DNA of 64,000 nucleotides from Burkholderia sp. Ac-20365 (lineage in GTDB: Bacteria > Pseudomonadota > Gammaproteobacteria > Burkholderiales > Burkholderiaceae), in the NCBI RefSeq assembly GCF_017104715.1, contig NZ_JAAGPI010000005.1, forward strand, positions 338,406 through 402,405, read 5' to 3'. The notes below the pieces were generated by a model that saw only the letters and a program-made list of their open reading frames with translations, did no database searches and had not been told where the DNA came from. This document shows, one piece after another, positions 48,496 to 57,562 of the stretch. The position numbers and the translations under genes were made by a program. How positions within the stretch are numbered: position 1 is the first letter of the stretch; each line of letters starts with the position of its first letter.

Positions 48496-49836
48496 ATGAG
48501 ATCGCTAAAGAGTCGAATAATCAGAACACTGATCGTGCTGTTCGCTGTCGTCGGCGCCGCCGATGCCTGCGCCTCGTACTGGTTTTCGATGAGGCATATC
48601 GACGAATTGCTCGACCAGCATCTGCAAGGCGCAGCGGTCTGGCTCTCGGCTGGCAAGGTGGGTACGATCGGCACGAAGGGTCCGCCACAGCATTCGATCG
48701 ATGGGTTTGTCGGGCAAATATGGAAGCAGGGGCTGTCTGTGCCGACCGATAATACCGACCCCGAGGTAACTTTTGATCGGGACGCGTCGAGCGGGTTTTC
48801 AGTGGAGCGGATCAATGGTCATCGCTACCGGCTATACACGCTTAGAAAAGATGCAGACGGCTTGACGTATCAGGTCGGCCAGCCTGTTTCGTTTCGAGAG
48901 CAGACCGCAGGGCGCGCGGCGCTCGAAAGTCTGGTGCCGACCGTTTGCCTGATATTGCTCGTATGGATCGCGATCCCGCTGGTCGTCAATGCTGCATTCG
49001 CTTCGTTGAGACGTGCAAGCGCTGATGCGGAAACGGTTGGCATTGGTTGCCTGGCGCGACTCGATGTATCGCACGTACCGGCTGAGGTCAGGCCCTTCGC
49101 CGATTCGATCAACCGCATGATTGCGCGCTTGCAGGCGGGCATCGATGGAGAAAAACGTTTCATCGCCGACGCTGCGCATGAACTGCGAACTCCGATCGCC
49201 GCTTTGCAGTTGGGTATCGATAATCTCGCGAACGCGCACGATCCGCGTTCGCGCGGCGAGCGTTTGCGTGAACTGCGCGAGGTGGCGGCCCGCGCGGCTT
49301 CGATGATCCGGCAACTTCTTGAGCTTGCCCGCGCCGATGCACAACGCAGCCCGGACGTGGCAGTCCAGGTGCTTGACGTGCGGGATACCGTTCGCAAGCT
49401 CGTCGCCGATCTGCTTCCAGTCGCTGACCAGCGTTCGATCGACATGGGCGTCAAGCGGTTCGACGCCGCGCTCGTGGACGCGAACGCAGAGGAATTGAGC
49501 ATTGCGGTGAGAAATCTCATTGAGAATGCACTGCGCTATACGCCCTCGAATGGATGGGTCGATATCGATGTATTTGTGGATGAGACAAATGCGGTCATCC
49601 GTATCACCGATACCGGGCCGGGCATTCCGGCAGACGCGATCGACCGCGTATTCAATCGCTTCTTTCGGGTGAGTGCCGCAACCGTCGAAGGCAGTGGCCT
49701 GGGTTTGTCGATCGCAAAGTCGGTCGTTACGAAACACGGCGGTTCGATTTCACTTGAAAACCGGCGCGACGGCCGAAGCGGGTTGATCGCGACCATCGCT
49801 TTGCCCTCGTGCTCGACGGTCAGTGTCGACGTTTGA
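48496..49836 (+). CDS. Orphan sensor histidine kinase (QseC-like)
   Basis: 446 residues from the ATG at 48496 (GGAG upstream). Two membrane segments (about residues 10-30 and 150-175) flank a periplasmic domain, followed by a HAMP-like linker. The kinase core has the H-box AAHELRTPIAAL with His228, an N-box (NLIENALRYTP), DTGPGIP and GSGLGLSIAKS. Membrane signalling kinase. A cognate response regulator is not adjacent, so the partner is elsewhere, or the kinase is orphaned. Confidence 0.92.
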   Translation: MRSLKSRIIRTLIVLFAVVGAADACASYWFSMRHIDELLDQHLQGAAVWLSAGKVGTIGTKGPPQHSIDGFVGQIWKQGLSVPTDNTDPEVTFDRDASSGFSVERINGHRYRLYTLRKDADGLTYQVGQPVSFREQTAGRAALESLVPTVCLILLVWIAIPLVVNAAFASLRRASADAETVGIGCLARLDVSHVPAEVRPFADSINRMIARLQAGIDGEKRFIADAAHELRTPIAALQLGIDNLANAHDPRSRGERLRELREVAARAASMIRQLLELARADAQRSPDVAVQVLDVRDTVRKLVADLLPVADQRSIDMGVKRFDAALVDANAEELSIAVRNLIENALRYTPSNGWVDIDVFVDETNAVIRITDTGPGIPADAIDRVFNRFFRVSAATVEGSGLGLSIAKSVVTKHGGSISLENRRDGRSGLIATIALPSCSTVSVDV

Positions 49837-49957
49837 TCAGATGGGAATGACCGCCCTTGTATGTGCCTGTACGGCCCCGCAGGTCCATTTCAACCTAAAC
49901 TGAAGAGGCGAGCTTCGTTGTATGTCATAAGCGCTGAACGGGAAACAGGTTCCAGTG

Positions 49958-52900
49958 ATGACGATGGATATCGAACTGTGGCTGCGTGGGGTCGGGCTCG
50001 ACCAGTACGCGCAGGCATTTGCCGAGAACGATATCGACGCGACAACGCTTCGCGAGCTCACTGATGCAGATCTGAAGGAACTCGGCGTGCGCTCGTTGGG
50101 GCATCGCAAGCGGCTGCTGGCGTCGATCGCAACGATGTCGTCCAAGCCACAGGCGTCTGATGACCGGCCTGTCGCACCAGCGGACGAGCGCAGGCAGGTC
50201 GCGGTACTCTTCGCCGACATCTGCGGCTATACAGACCTGAGCCGGACACTCGATCCGGAAGAGTTGCTTGTCGTACTCGGCGGCTTCTTCGATCGGGTCG
50301 ACGATATCGTGGTGCGGCATGGCGGACACATCGACAAGCATGTTGGCGATTGCGTGATGGCGGTGTTCGGCGCGCCGCGTTCACGGGGAAACGATACGGA
50401 GCGCGCGGTGCGGGCGGCATTGGCGATCATCGACGAGATGCCGGATCTGTCACGGACGCTCGCCCGCCCTCTGTCGATTCACATCGGCATTGCGGTTGGG
50501 CAGGTCGTCGCAAGCGGCACGGGCAGTGCGGTACATCGTGAGTACACCGTGACGGGCGAGACGGTCAACCTCGCGTCGCGTCTGACCGACGCGGCTGCAG
50601 CGGGCGAAATCCTCGTATCGGAATCGGTGTGGCGCCCGCTTGCCGGGCGCATCGTGTGCGAAGCACGGGGTGTGCTTGCCGTGAAAGGCTTCGCCGAGCC
50701 CGTCCCTGTGTGGCGCCTCACCGGCCTTCAGCGTGCATGTGCCAACCGGGCGCTGGTCGGTCGTCGCGACGAACTGCGTCAGTTTCGGGCGACACTCGAA
50801 TCCTGCTGCGAGACCGGACGCGGCAGCGTGGTTCTCGTGCGGGGCGAGCCCGGTATCGGAAAAACGCGTCTTGTCGAGGAGTTCCAGCGTGAGGCGAGCG
50901 GGCTGGGCTTTGCGAGTCACACGGCGTTCGTGCTGGATTTTGGTTCGAGAGGCGGCCGCGACGCGATCCGGTCAATCGTGCGCGGGCTCCTCGCGTTCGA
51001 CGATACGAGTGGCGAGGAAGCCGCGTCCGTTTTACTGAAGCGCATCGCCGACGGTCTCGCGGATGCTGATGACGGGCTATTCCTCAACGACCTGCTCGAC
51101 GTGCCGCAGCCGCCTGAACATCGCGTGGTCAATGAAGCCATGAACAACGCGATGCGCGTCCGAGGGCGGCAGGATGCGATGGCCCGGCTAGTGCAGCGCG
51201 CGAGTCACGTGCGGCCTCGATTGCTTATCGTTGAGGACATTCATTGGGCAGACCGGTCGACGCTGCAGGACCTGAGCGAACTCGGCGAGGCTGCGGCACA
51301 TTGCGCGACTGTGCTGGTGATGACAACGCGCCCGCAGAGCGATGCCCCCGACCTGGCATTGGCCGCAGCGCACAACGCGTCGTGCTCGCTGTTCGATCTT
51401 GGTCCTTTGAGCGACTCCGACGCCTGTCTCATGGCGGAGTCGTTTTCCTGTGCAACCGATCTGGCGGCGCGTTGTGTCGAGCGGGCCGCGGGTAATCCGC
51501 TCTTTCTCGAACAGCTTCTCAGCAATACCGGAAGAAGCGCTGAAACGGGCGTGCCGGGTTCAGTGCAGAGTCTGGTGCAGGCGCGGCTGGATGGACTCGA
51601 TCCTGTCGACAAGACGGTCTTGCGTGCGGCGTCCGTGTTCGGCCAGTTCTTCGAGCAGGAGGCGATCAGCGATATTCTGGAATGCGCGGACGTGCAGCTG
51701 GAGCCGATGGTGACGGCTGGCCTGCTGCGTCGACAGGACAGCGGATTTGTCTTCCATCATGCGCTCATTCGCGACGCCATCTATGACGGGCTGTTGAAGA
51801 GCCAACGCCGCGAGTTGCATCGACGTGCCGCGCAGTGGTTTGCACCACGCGATGCCGTCCTGCGCGCCGAACATCTCGATCGGGCCGTCGACCGTGACGC
51901 GGCTCGCGCCTATTGCGACGCGGCGCGTTTGCAGGTCGCTCGCTATCGCTACGAGTTTGCACTTCGGCTTGTCGAACGGGGGCTGGAATTGACTGATGTC
52001 CGTGCCGACCGGGTCGAACTCGAACTACTCCGGGGCAACATCCGGCATGACATGGGTGAGATGACGTTAGCACTCGAAGCGTTTGAAACGGCGCTCGCCG
52101 CCGCAACAACCGATGCAGAACGCTGTCACGCATGGATTGGACGCGCCACGGTGAAGCGGGTCATCGACGATCTCGACGGTGCGTGGGCCGATCTCGACTG
52201 CGCGATGGCCGTGGCCGCAGCAGGGCGCCTGTTGCAAGAACAGGCACGCATTCACTTTCTGCGCGGCAATCTTTGTTTTCCGCGAGGCGACAGCGATGGC
52301 TGCGTGCGAGAGCATGAACGCAGCCTCGCTTGTTCGCGGGAGGCGCATGATTACGAACAGGAGGCGGCAGCGCTCGGAGGCCTCGGGGATGGTGAATACC
52401 TGCGTGGCAGGATGATCAGCGCGCACAATGCGTTTAGCCTCTGTATCGAGCTGTGTCAGCGGCATGGCTTTGGACGGATCGAGGTCGCCAATCTGCCGAT
52501 GCGTGCGATTACTGCGTGGTTCGCCGGCAAGACGAGTACGGGTCTCGACGCGGCGCTGGCGAGCATTGCTGCGGCGGAGAAGGTCGGGCATCTGCGGGCG
52601 CTGGCGGTTTCTCATCATGCCGCGTGGCATTGTCTGCACGATCTCGCGCAGTGGGATCGCGCGTGGGAGCACGTCGGGCCAGCGTTACACTGTGCACGCG
52701 AACTGAAATCGCGGCGCTTCGAAGGCGAGGCGCTTGCGCTTCGTGCAGAACTGCATCGGGTCGCCGGGCGCAGGCGAGAGGCGCTCGACGATATTACACA
52801 GGCACTGGCGATCAGCGCTGAGACGGGCATGGCCTACCTCGGTGCGTCCTATCTGGCCACGCTTGCACGCGTGACCGATGACGCCGCCGTCTTCGAGCGC

Positions 52901-53242
52901 GCTTTCGAAGAAGGAGAAGCGCTGCTCGCCGCGGGCGCGGTGAGCCACAATCACCTGCTCTTTCGACGCGACGCAATCGAGGCCTGTATCGAGCGTGGAC
53001 TCTGGGACATGGCTGCAGAACATGCTGCTGCACTTGAAGCGTACGCCTGTCGCGAGCCATCGCCGTTTTCCGCGTTCATTGTGGCACGGGCGCGCGCGCT
53101 CGTTGCGCTCGGAAGGGGTAACCGGGATCCCGAAGCGTTTGGGAGACTGCGGCGCCTCAAGGAAGAGGGCCGCACACTGGGATTTCTTCATCTGATTCCG
53201 GCGATCGATGCTGCGATCGCGGGCGACACAAACCGGGCTTGA
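49958..53242 (+). CDS. SAM-adenylate cyclase-AAA-TPR signalling protein
   Basis: About 1094 residues; GTG at 49955 and ATGs at 49958 and 49964 are alternative starts, with GGAAACAGG upstream. Order: SAM domain (~5-60), class III nucleotide cyclase (~78-265) with metal Asp88 in FADICGYT, Asp132 in HVGDCVMAVFG and GETVNLASRL supplying Asn and Arg, so it looks active. Then an AAA/STAND-type ATPase with Walker A GEPGIGKT and LLIVEDIHWAD, and a long C-terminal TPR-like helical region (~670-1090). Soluble. It likely makes cAMP or cGMP in response to a protein or ligand bound by the TPR/STAND part. Confidence 0.9.
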   Translation: MTMDIELWLRGVGLDQYAQAFAENDIDATTLRELTDADLKELGVRSLGHRKRLLASIATMSSKPQASDDRPVAPADERRQVAVLFADICGYTDLSRTLDPEELLVVLGGFFDRVDDIVVRHGGHIDKHVGDCVMAVFGAPRSRGNDTERAVRAALAIIDEMPDLSRTLARPLSIHIGIAVGQVVASGTGSAVHREYTVTGETVNLASRLTDAAAAGEILVSESVWRPLAGRIVCEARGVLAVKGFAEPVPVWRLTGLQRACANRALVGRRDELRQFRATLESCCETGRGSVVLVRGEPGIGKTRLVEEFQREASGLGFASHTAFVLDFGSRGGRDAIRSIVRGLLAFDDTSGEEAASVLLKRIADGLADADDGLFLNDLLDVPQPPEHRVVNEAMNNAMRVRGRQDAMARLVQRASHVRPRLLIVEDIHWADRSTLQDLSELGEAAAHCATVLVMTTRPQSDAPDLALAAAHNASCSLFDLGPLSDSDACLMAESFSCATDLAARCVERAAGNPLFLEQLLSNTGRSAETGVPGSVQSLVQARLDGLDPVDKTVLRAASVFGQFFEQEAISDILECADVQLEPMVTAGLLRRQDSGFVFHHALIRDAIYDGLLKSQRRELHRRAAQWFAPRDAVLRAEHLDRAVDRDAARAYCDAARLQVARYRYEFALRLVERGLELTDVRADRVELELLRGNIRHDMGEMTLALEAFETALAAATTDAERCHAWIGRATVKRVIDDLDGAWADLDCAMAVAAAGRLLQEQARIHFLRGNLCFPRGDSDGCVREHERSLACSREAHDYEQEAAALGGLGDGEYLRGRMISAHNAFSLCIELCQRHGFGRIEVANLPMRAITAWFAGKTSTGLDAALASIAAAEKVGHLRALAVSHHAAWHCLHDLAQWDRAWEHVGPALHCARELKSRRFEGEALALRAELHRVAGRRREALDDITQALAISAETGMAYLGASYLATLARVTDDAAVFERAFEEGEALLAAGAVSHNHLLFRRDAIEACIERGLWDMAAEHAAALEAYACREPSPFSAFIVARARALVALGRGNRDPEAFGRLRRLKEEGRTLGFLHLIPAIDAAIAGDTNRA

Positions 53243-53295
53243 CGGCGTGTTCGTGATGACGGCATCGTACGTGACGCATGGATAGGGAGCGCATC

Positions 53296-53697
53296 ATGTC
53301 AAGTGAGTGGAGACGCCGGATGAGCCTGTTTGTCCAGCGTTTCTGGCAGCCCACCAGTGCGTGCATGACCTGCATGCCGGGTAGTTGGGGCAACGTCCTG
53401 AGCCTTGTGCACTGGACGATCGCACTCCAGACGGGACTGCTCACCGGGGTCCTCGCGGTACTGTTGACTTTCACGCCAGCCGCGAAACTGTACACGCATC
53501 GATACGGCAATGCGCTGATCGTCGGCTGTCTGACAACTTTGGGCGACGCTTTCGCGCATACGAGTCACTACCGCATACCGGTTGTGGAGCACGTGGCGAC
53601 AGGTGTTGTTTCGGGGCTGCTGGCGCTTGCCGCCTCATATCTCTTCGCAGACCGTGCGCGGCGAATTCGAGCGGTTTGGGCACGCGTTTTCGGATAG
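53296..53697 (+). CDS. Small membrane protein of unknown function
   Basis: 133 residues from the ATG at 53296 (GGGAG upstream). It has an N-terminal cytosolic stretch with two close cysteines (CMTCMP) and three likely membrane helices (about residues 35-60, 72-90 and 97-120). No family recognised. It follows the cyclase by 53 bases on the same strand. Confidence 0.6.
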   Translation: MSSEWRRRMSLFVQRFWQPTSACMTCMPGSWGNVLSLVHWTIALQTGLLTGVLAVLLTFTPAAKLYTHRYGNALIVGCLTTLGDAFAHTSHYRIPVVEHVATGVVSGLLALAASYLFADRARRIRAVWARVFG

Positions 53698-53869
53698 TTT
53701 CCACCTCCGCTGACTTTGGCGGCCATCTCGACCATTTGCGCCGCCTGATCGATCGCCGGGCTGGTGCCTTCGCGATTGATTCATCCCCACGACTTCGGGC
53801 CTTCCCGTCGATGATCATTTCCGGCGAGCATTTCCTGATTATCTGGTTCCGGCAACGTGGCTGGGTATA

Positions 53870-53899
53870 CCGATGCCCATCTATCCGATGCCCATCTGT
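53870..53899. repeat. Two tandem 15-base repeats
   Basis: CCGATGCCCATCTAT followed by CCGATGCCCATCTGT, differing at one base, in the noncoding stretch before the cytochrome b gene. Confidence 0.8.
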
Positions 53900-53978
53900 C
53901 CGCTGACCGGCTACCCGCGCCGCTACGCATAAAAATTTTCACAGGCTGTAACCAACACCGCGTTCGCAACGAATTCAC

Positions 53979-54644
53979 ATGTATCCGATCGTCACGGTGA
54001 TCGACATGGAAACGATGAAAGCGGAACTTGCCCCGGCGCTTACGCCCTCCCTGCGCATCCCCCCAATTCACCCGCTATGGCTGAGGGTTACGCATTGGCT
54101 TAACGCATTCGCGGCGCTGATCATGATGTTTTCCGGCTGGCGCATCTACGATGCGTCACCCGTGTTTCGCGGCATCGTGATTCCGCCTTCGATCACCCTC
54201 GGCGGTTGGCTCGGCGGCGCGCTGCAATGGCATTTCGCAGCGATGTGGCTGCTGGTTTTCAACGGGCTTTTCTATCTCGCGCTCAATATCGGGAGCGGGC
54301 GTCTGATCGCGAAGTTCTTTCCGCTTTCGCCGCGCGCCGTGCTGCACGACTTCATCGCCGCGTTGAGTGGCAAGCTCTCGCACGCGGATCTGCGTCAGTA
54401 CAACGCGGTCCAGAAGTTCGCGTATCTGTTCGTCATCGTCGATCTCGTGGTGTTGGTGCTGTCGGGTCTCGCCATCTGGAAGTCGGTCCAGTTTCCGCTG
54501 TTGCGCGAACTGATGGGCGGCTACGACAACGCACGCGTCGTGCACTTCTGCGCGATGGCGCTCATGGCGGCGTTCGTTGTCGTGCACGTCGCGATGGTCG
54601 CGCTCGTGCCGCGTTCTCTTTTGATCATGCTGCGCGGACGTTGA
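53979..54644 (+). CDS. Cytochrome b (Ni-hydrogenase/YedZ-type) subunit
   Basis: 221 residues from 53979 (a start at 54006 is also possible; no clear ribosome site). Four membrane helices; histidines placed as haem ligands in RVTHWLNAFAALIMMFSGW, ALQWHFAAMWLLVFNG and VVHFCAMALMAAFVVVHVAMV. It belongs to the cytochrome b561/thiosulfate reductase b group and passes electrons from quinol to the molybdoenzyme encoded next. Confidence 0.88.
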   Translation: MYPIVTVIDMETMKAELAPALTPSLRIPPIHPLWLRVTHWLNAFAALIMMFSGWRIYDASPVFRGIVIPPSITLGGWLGGALQWHFAAMWLLVFNGLFYLALNIGSGRLIAKFFPLSPRAVLHDFIAALSGKLSHADLRQYNAVQKFAYLFVIVDLVVLVLSGLAIWKSVQFPLLRELMGGYDNARVVHFCAMALMAAFVVVHVAMVALVPRSLLIMLRGR

Positions 54645-54664
54645 ACCCGCCCCGAGAACACCAC

Positions 54665-55441
54665 ATGAAACCCAACGACACATCCCTCACCAGGCGCGAT
54701 CAGGCAACGATCCTCGCGGATGCACGCCGCGAACTGGACATGCCATCGCGTCGTCTGTTCGGCAAGCGCCTGCTGACGCTGGGCGGCCTCTCGCTGCTGA
54801 CGGGCTGCTCGATCACCGACGATCAATCGGTCAACACATTTCTGAGCGCCGTCTCGCGCCTGAACGATCGCGCGCAGGCGTTCCTGTTCGATCCGAAACA
54901 GCTCGCGCCGACTTACACCGAGGCGCAAATCACGCGTCCGTTTCCGTTCAACGCGTTCTACGGCATCGACGACGTGCCCGATGTGGACGGTAGCGACTAT
55001 CGGCTGAAAGTGAGCGGCCTCGTGACGGGGCAACACGTGTGGACGCTGCCCGAGCTCTATGCACTGCCGCATGCGGAGCAGATCACGCGGCATATCTGCG
55101 TGGAAGGATGGAGCGCAATCGGACGTTGGGGCGGTACGCCCTTTTCGGAGTTCCTGCGCCGCGTGGGTGCCGACACGACCGCGAAGTACGTCGGCTTTCG
55201 CTGCGCGGACGACTACTACGAAAGCATCGACATGCCGACCGCGTTGCATCCGCAGACCTTGCTCACGTTCGAGTACGACGGCCAGCGTTTGCCCGCGAAA
55301 TACGGCTATCCAATGAAGCTGCGCATGCCGACCAAGCTTGGCTACAAGAACCCGAAGCATATCGTCGAGATTTTCGTCACCAATACGTATCCCGGCGGCT
55401 ACTGGGTCGATCAGGGCTACAACTGGTTCGGCGGTTCCTGA
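54665..55441 (+). CDS. Sulfite oxidase-fold molybdopterin oxidoreductase (YedY/MsrP-like)
   Basis: 258 residues from the ATG at 54665. It starts with a twin-arginine signal (SRRLFGKRLL, Arg29-Arg30) running into a lipobox-like LLTGC (Cys48), so a Tat-exported lipoprotein is probable. The molybdopterin domain has HICVEGWSAIGRWGG, where Cys145 is the Mo ligand, and the C-terminal YPMKLRMPTKLGYKNPKH. Together with the cytochrome b upstream it forms a quinol-dependent reductase; the substrate could be methionine sulfoxide or another S- or N-oxide. Confidence 0.9.
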   Translation: MKPNDTSLTRRDQATILADARRELDMPSRRLFGKRLLTLGGLSLLTGCSITDDQSVNTFLSAVSRLNDRAQAFLFDPKQLAPTYTEAQITRPFPFNAFYGIDDVPDVDGSDYRLKVSGLVTGQHVWTLPELYALPHAEQITRHICVEGWSAIGRWGGTPFSEFLRRVGADTTAKYVGFRCADDYYESIDMPTALHPQTLLTFEYDGQRLPAKYGYPMKLRMPTKLGYKNPKHIVEIFVTNTYPGGYWVDQGYNWFGGS

Positions 55442-55506
55442 ACGTAGTTCGTATTCCGGTGCCGGCATGGCCGGACGCCACTTTCAACCCACGAAGGAGA
55501 TGAGCA

Positions 55507-55740
55507 ATGAAACGACTGATGACGGCTGTATTCGCTGCTGCAATGGCAATGGCCACGACGGCTGCGTTCGCGCAGGCGAGCGGCGCAATGTCGAACGACG
55601 CGATGAGCAAGGACGCCATGTCACATGACGCCATGAAGAAGAACGGCATGTCGCACGATCAGATGAAGAAGTCCAGCAAGATGAAGAAGCACGACGCGAT
55701 GGGAATGGATCATCCCGCGTCGGGTGCGATGTCGCAGTAA
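55507..55740 (+). CDS. Pentapeptide MXKDX-repeat exported protein
   Basis: 77 residues: a signal peptide (cleavage near AFAQA) and then a methionine/lysine/aspartate/serine/histidine-rich tail with the repeated MSKDA/MSHDA/MKKNG pattern of the penta-MxKDx family. AAGGAG precedes the ATG. The methionine-rich periplasmic tail could be a substrate or protective sink for methionine-sulfoxide chemistry carried out by the molybdoenzyme upstream. Function otherwise unknown. Confidence 0.88.
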   Translation: MKRLMTAVFAAAMAMATTAAFAQASGAMSNDAMSKDAMSHDAMKKNGMSHDQMKKSSKMKKHDAMGMDHPASGAMSQ

Positions 55741-55749
55741 ACGGGCTTG

Positions 55750-55785
55750 CCTGAGAAGGCCGGGTCTGCGCCCTGCCTTCTCAGG
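55750..55785. terminator. Hairpin between the MXKDX gene and the convergent methyltransferase
   Basis: CCTGAGAAGG and CCTTCTCAGG, a perfect 10-bp stem with a 16-base loop containing further GGG/CCC pairing. It sits between two convergent genes and likely serves both. Confidence 0.7.
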
Positions 55786-55789
55786 TGCT

Positions 55790-56851
55790 TCAGGCCTGCG
55801 CCTGAAAAACCAGATTGAACGGCGTTTGTGTAGCGCGCCGGAAACGGGTGAAACCACCCGCCATCACGACTTCCCTGAGCCGCGCTTCGCCCGCCTGCGC
55901 GCCGAGCGCGCGCCTGCCTTCCTGCGACAACGACGCACCCGTGCAGATCATCGTCGACGCCGAATAGAACACACGCCCCACAGGATTGAGATTGTCCTCG
56001 AGCCGGTCGTTCGCAAATGGTTCGACGATCATCCACGATCCATCGGGCTTTAACGACTGCAACACGTGGGCCGCCGCGCCCGTCGGGTCGCCCATATCAT
56101 GCAGGCAATCGAAGAAGGCAACGAGGTCGTAGTCGTTCCCCGGATACTCCAGCGCGCTCGCGATTTCGAACGATACACGTTCGCTGAGACCAGACTCTTC
56201 CGCGAGTTCTCGCGCGCGTTGCACCGACGGCTCGTGATAGTCGAAACCGACGAAGGTGGCCTCAGGATAAGACTGCGCCATCAGCATTGTCGAAATGCCG
56301 TGGCCGCAGCCGACGTCTGCAACTCTCGCGCCGTGCCCCTTCAGTTTCGCTTCGACGCCATTGAGAGCCGGTATCCATTCGTCGACCAGGTGCGCCGCGT
56401 AGCCGGGCCTGAAGAACCGCTCGGTGCCCTTGAACAGCGACGGATGATGCTGATGCCATCCCACGCCCAGGCCCGTGCGGAATGCGGCTTCGAGCTTCGG
56501 CAGGCTGCGGAACATGGCTTCGGCGCAGTCGCAAAAGCCCGGGATGAAAGTGGGGCTGGTTTCCTCCGCGAAGCACATCGCCATTTCGTTTTCGAGCTGA
56601 TAGCACCCGCTTGACGGATCGTAGAGAACGAAACCCGATGCAGCCTGGGCAGCAAGCCATTCACGCACATAGCGCTCGGCGAGTCCCGCGCGTTCTGCAA
56701 CCTGTTCCGACGTCATCCAGCCCTGTTCGGTCATCGCCTTGTAAAGGCCGAGGCGGTCACCGAGCGCGATCAACGGCGCCGACGCGACCGCGCCGAACTC
56801 CCCGACCATGCGACCCATGAAGTCCTGCACTCTCTGCTCGTCGTATTCCAT
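55790..56851 (-). CDS. SAM-dependent methyltransferase with winged-helix N-terminus
   Basis: 353 residues. The N-terminal winged-helix part (about 15-95, MTSEQVAERAGLAERYVREWLAA) is followed by a class I methyltransferase with VADVGCGHGIST (motif I), ATFVGFDYHEPS and AFFDCLHDMGDPTGAA. It resembles the Rv2258c type. The substrate is unknown. It is divergent from a MarR gene, with structured inverted repeats between them. Confidence 0.88.
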   Translation of the reverse strand: MEYDEQRVQDFMGRMVGEFGAVASAPLIALGDRLGLYKAMTEQGWMTSEQVAERAGLAERYVREWLAAQAASGFVLYDPSSGCYQLENEMAMCFAEETSPTFIPGFCDCAEAMFRSLPKLEAAFRTGLGVGWHQHHPSLFKGTERFFRPGYAAHLVDEWIPALNGVEAKLKGHGARVADVGCGHGISTMLMAQSYPEATFVGFDYHEPSVQRARELAEESGLSERVSFEIASALEYPGNDYDLVAFFDCLHDMGDPTGAAAHVLQSLKPDGSWMIVEPFANDRLEDNLNPVGRVFYSASTMICTGASLSQEGRRALGAQAGEARLREVVMAGGFTRFRRATQTPFNLVFQAQA

Positions 56852-56884
56852 ACGCCACCTCCTTGCCGAGGGCAGAATTGATCA

Positions 56885-56964
56885 GACGAAACGGCGAACG
56901 CCCTTGCACCGGGTTTCATCCGTTTCGTCCAAACAAAGTATAGGTAGTGGAAAGACGGATGAAA
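56885..56964. promoter_or_regulatory. Overlapping inverted-repeat array between methyltransferase and MarR genes
   Basis: Two perfect 10-bp inverted repeats share one arm region. GACGAAACGG (56885-56894) pairs with CCGTTTCGTC (56920-56929), and TTTCATCCGT (56914-56923) pairs with ACGGATGAAA (56955-56964). This gives three half-sites of one motif in an 80-base divergent promoter, suitable for MarR dimers acting on both genes. Confidence 0.65.
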
Positions 56965-57049
56965 GGCGAAGTGCATATCGCGGCGGGCGCTTCGATCGTG
57001 TGTATGATCCGCGAACATCGCCGTCGATCATCCATTCACAGGATTTCCA

Positions 57050-57469
57050 ATGCGCTCAGGCAGGCAACCCAAACGCGATCTTCCCAACAAGCAGGATCTG
57101 GAAGCCATGTCGGTATTCCGCTACGAGCTGCGCAAGTTCTTGCGCGTGTCCGAAGAGATCGCGAACGCGGCGGGCATTACAACGCTCCAGTATCAGTTGC
57201 TGTTGCATGTGCGCGGGTTCGAGGGCCGGCAATGGGCCACGGTTGGTGAACTCGCGGAGCGCCTTCAGGCCGCACCGAATGGCACGGCTGCACTCGTGTC
57301 GCGCTGCGAATCGGCGGGTCTGGTGACGCGCAAGCCTGACCCGGACGATCGACGCCAGGTTCAGGTTCATCTGACCTCCAAAGGAGAGCGCTGCCTGCTC
57401 GAACTCGCTGCCGAGCACAAGGCACACTACGGCTCGTTTGGTTGGGTGTTTGACAACACGGGCGGATAG
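57050..57469 (+). CDS. MarR-family transcriptional regulator
   Basis: 139 residues, a MarR winged helix: TTLQYQLLLHVRGFEG, VGELAERLQAAPNGTAALVSRCESAGLVTRKPDPDDRRQVQVHLTSKGE. AGGA precedes the ATG. It is divergent from the methyltransferase, with the inverted-repeat array in between, and is followed by a CLC channel gene. It is expected to repress the methyltransferase and perhaps the channel. Confidence 0.92.
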   Translation: MRSGRQPKRDLPNKQDLEAMSVFRYELRKFLRVSEEIANAAGITTLQYQLLLHVRGFEGRQWATVGELAERLQAAPNGTAALVSRCESAGLVTRKPDPDDRRQVQVHLTSKGERCLLELAAEHKAHYGSFGWVFDNTGG

Positions 57470-57497
57470 CCGTTTCTTTTCAGAGACCGCGCATCGA

Positions 57498-57517
57498 AAA
57501 TGGATGAAAGTCCATTT
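57498..57517. promoter_or_regulatory. Inverted repeat upstream of the CLC gene
   Basis: AAATGGA and TCCATTT (7-bp perfect, six-base spacer). It contains GGATGAAAG, which also occurs at 56957-56965 in the array upstream of the MarR gene, so the MarR protein could act here too. Confidence 0.4.
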
Positions 57518-57562
57518 ATGGCACAATGTGCCTTAAATTACCTTTCGCCACGTGATCTCCCG

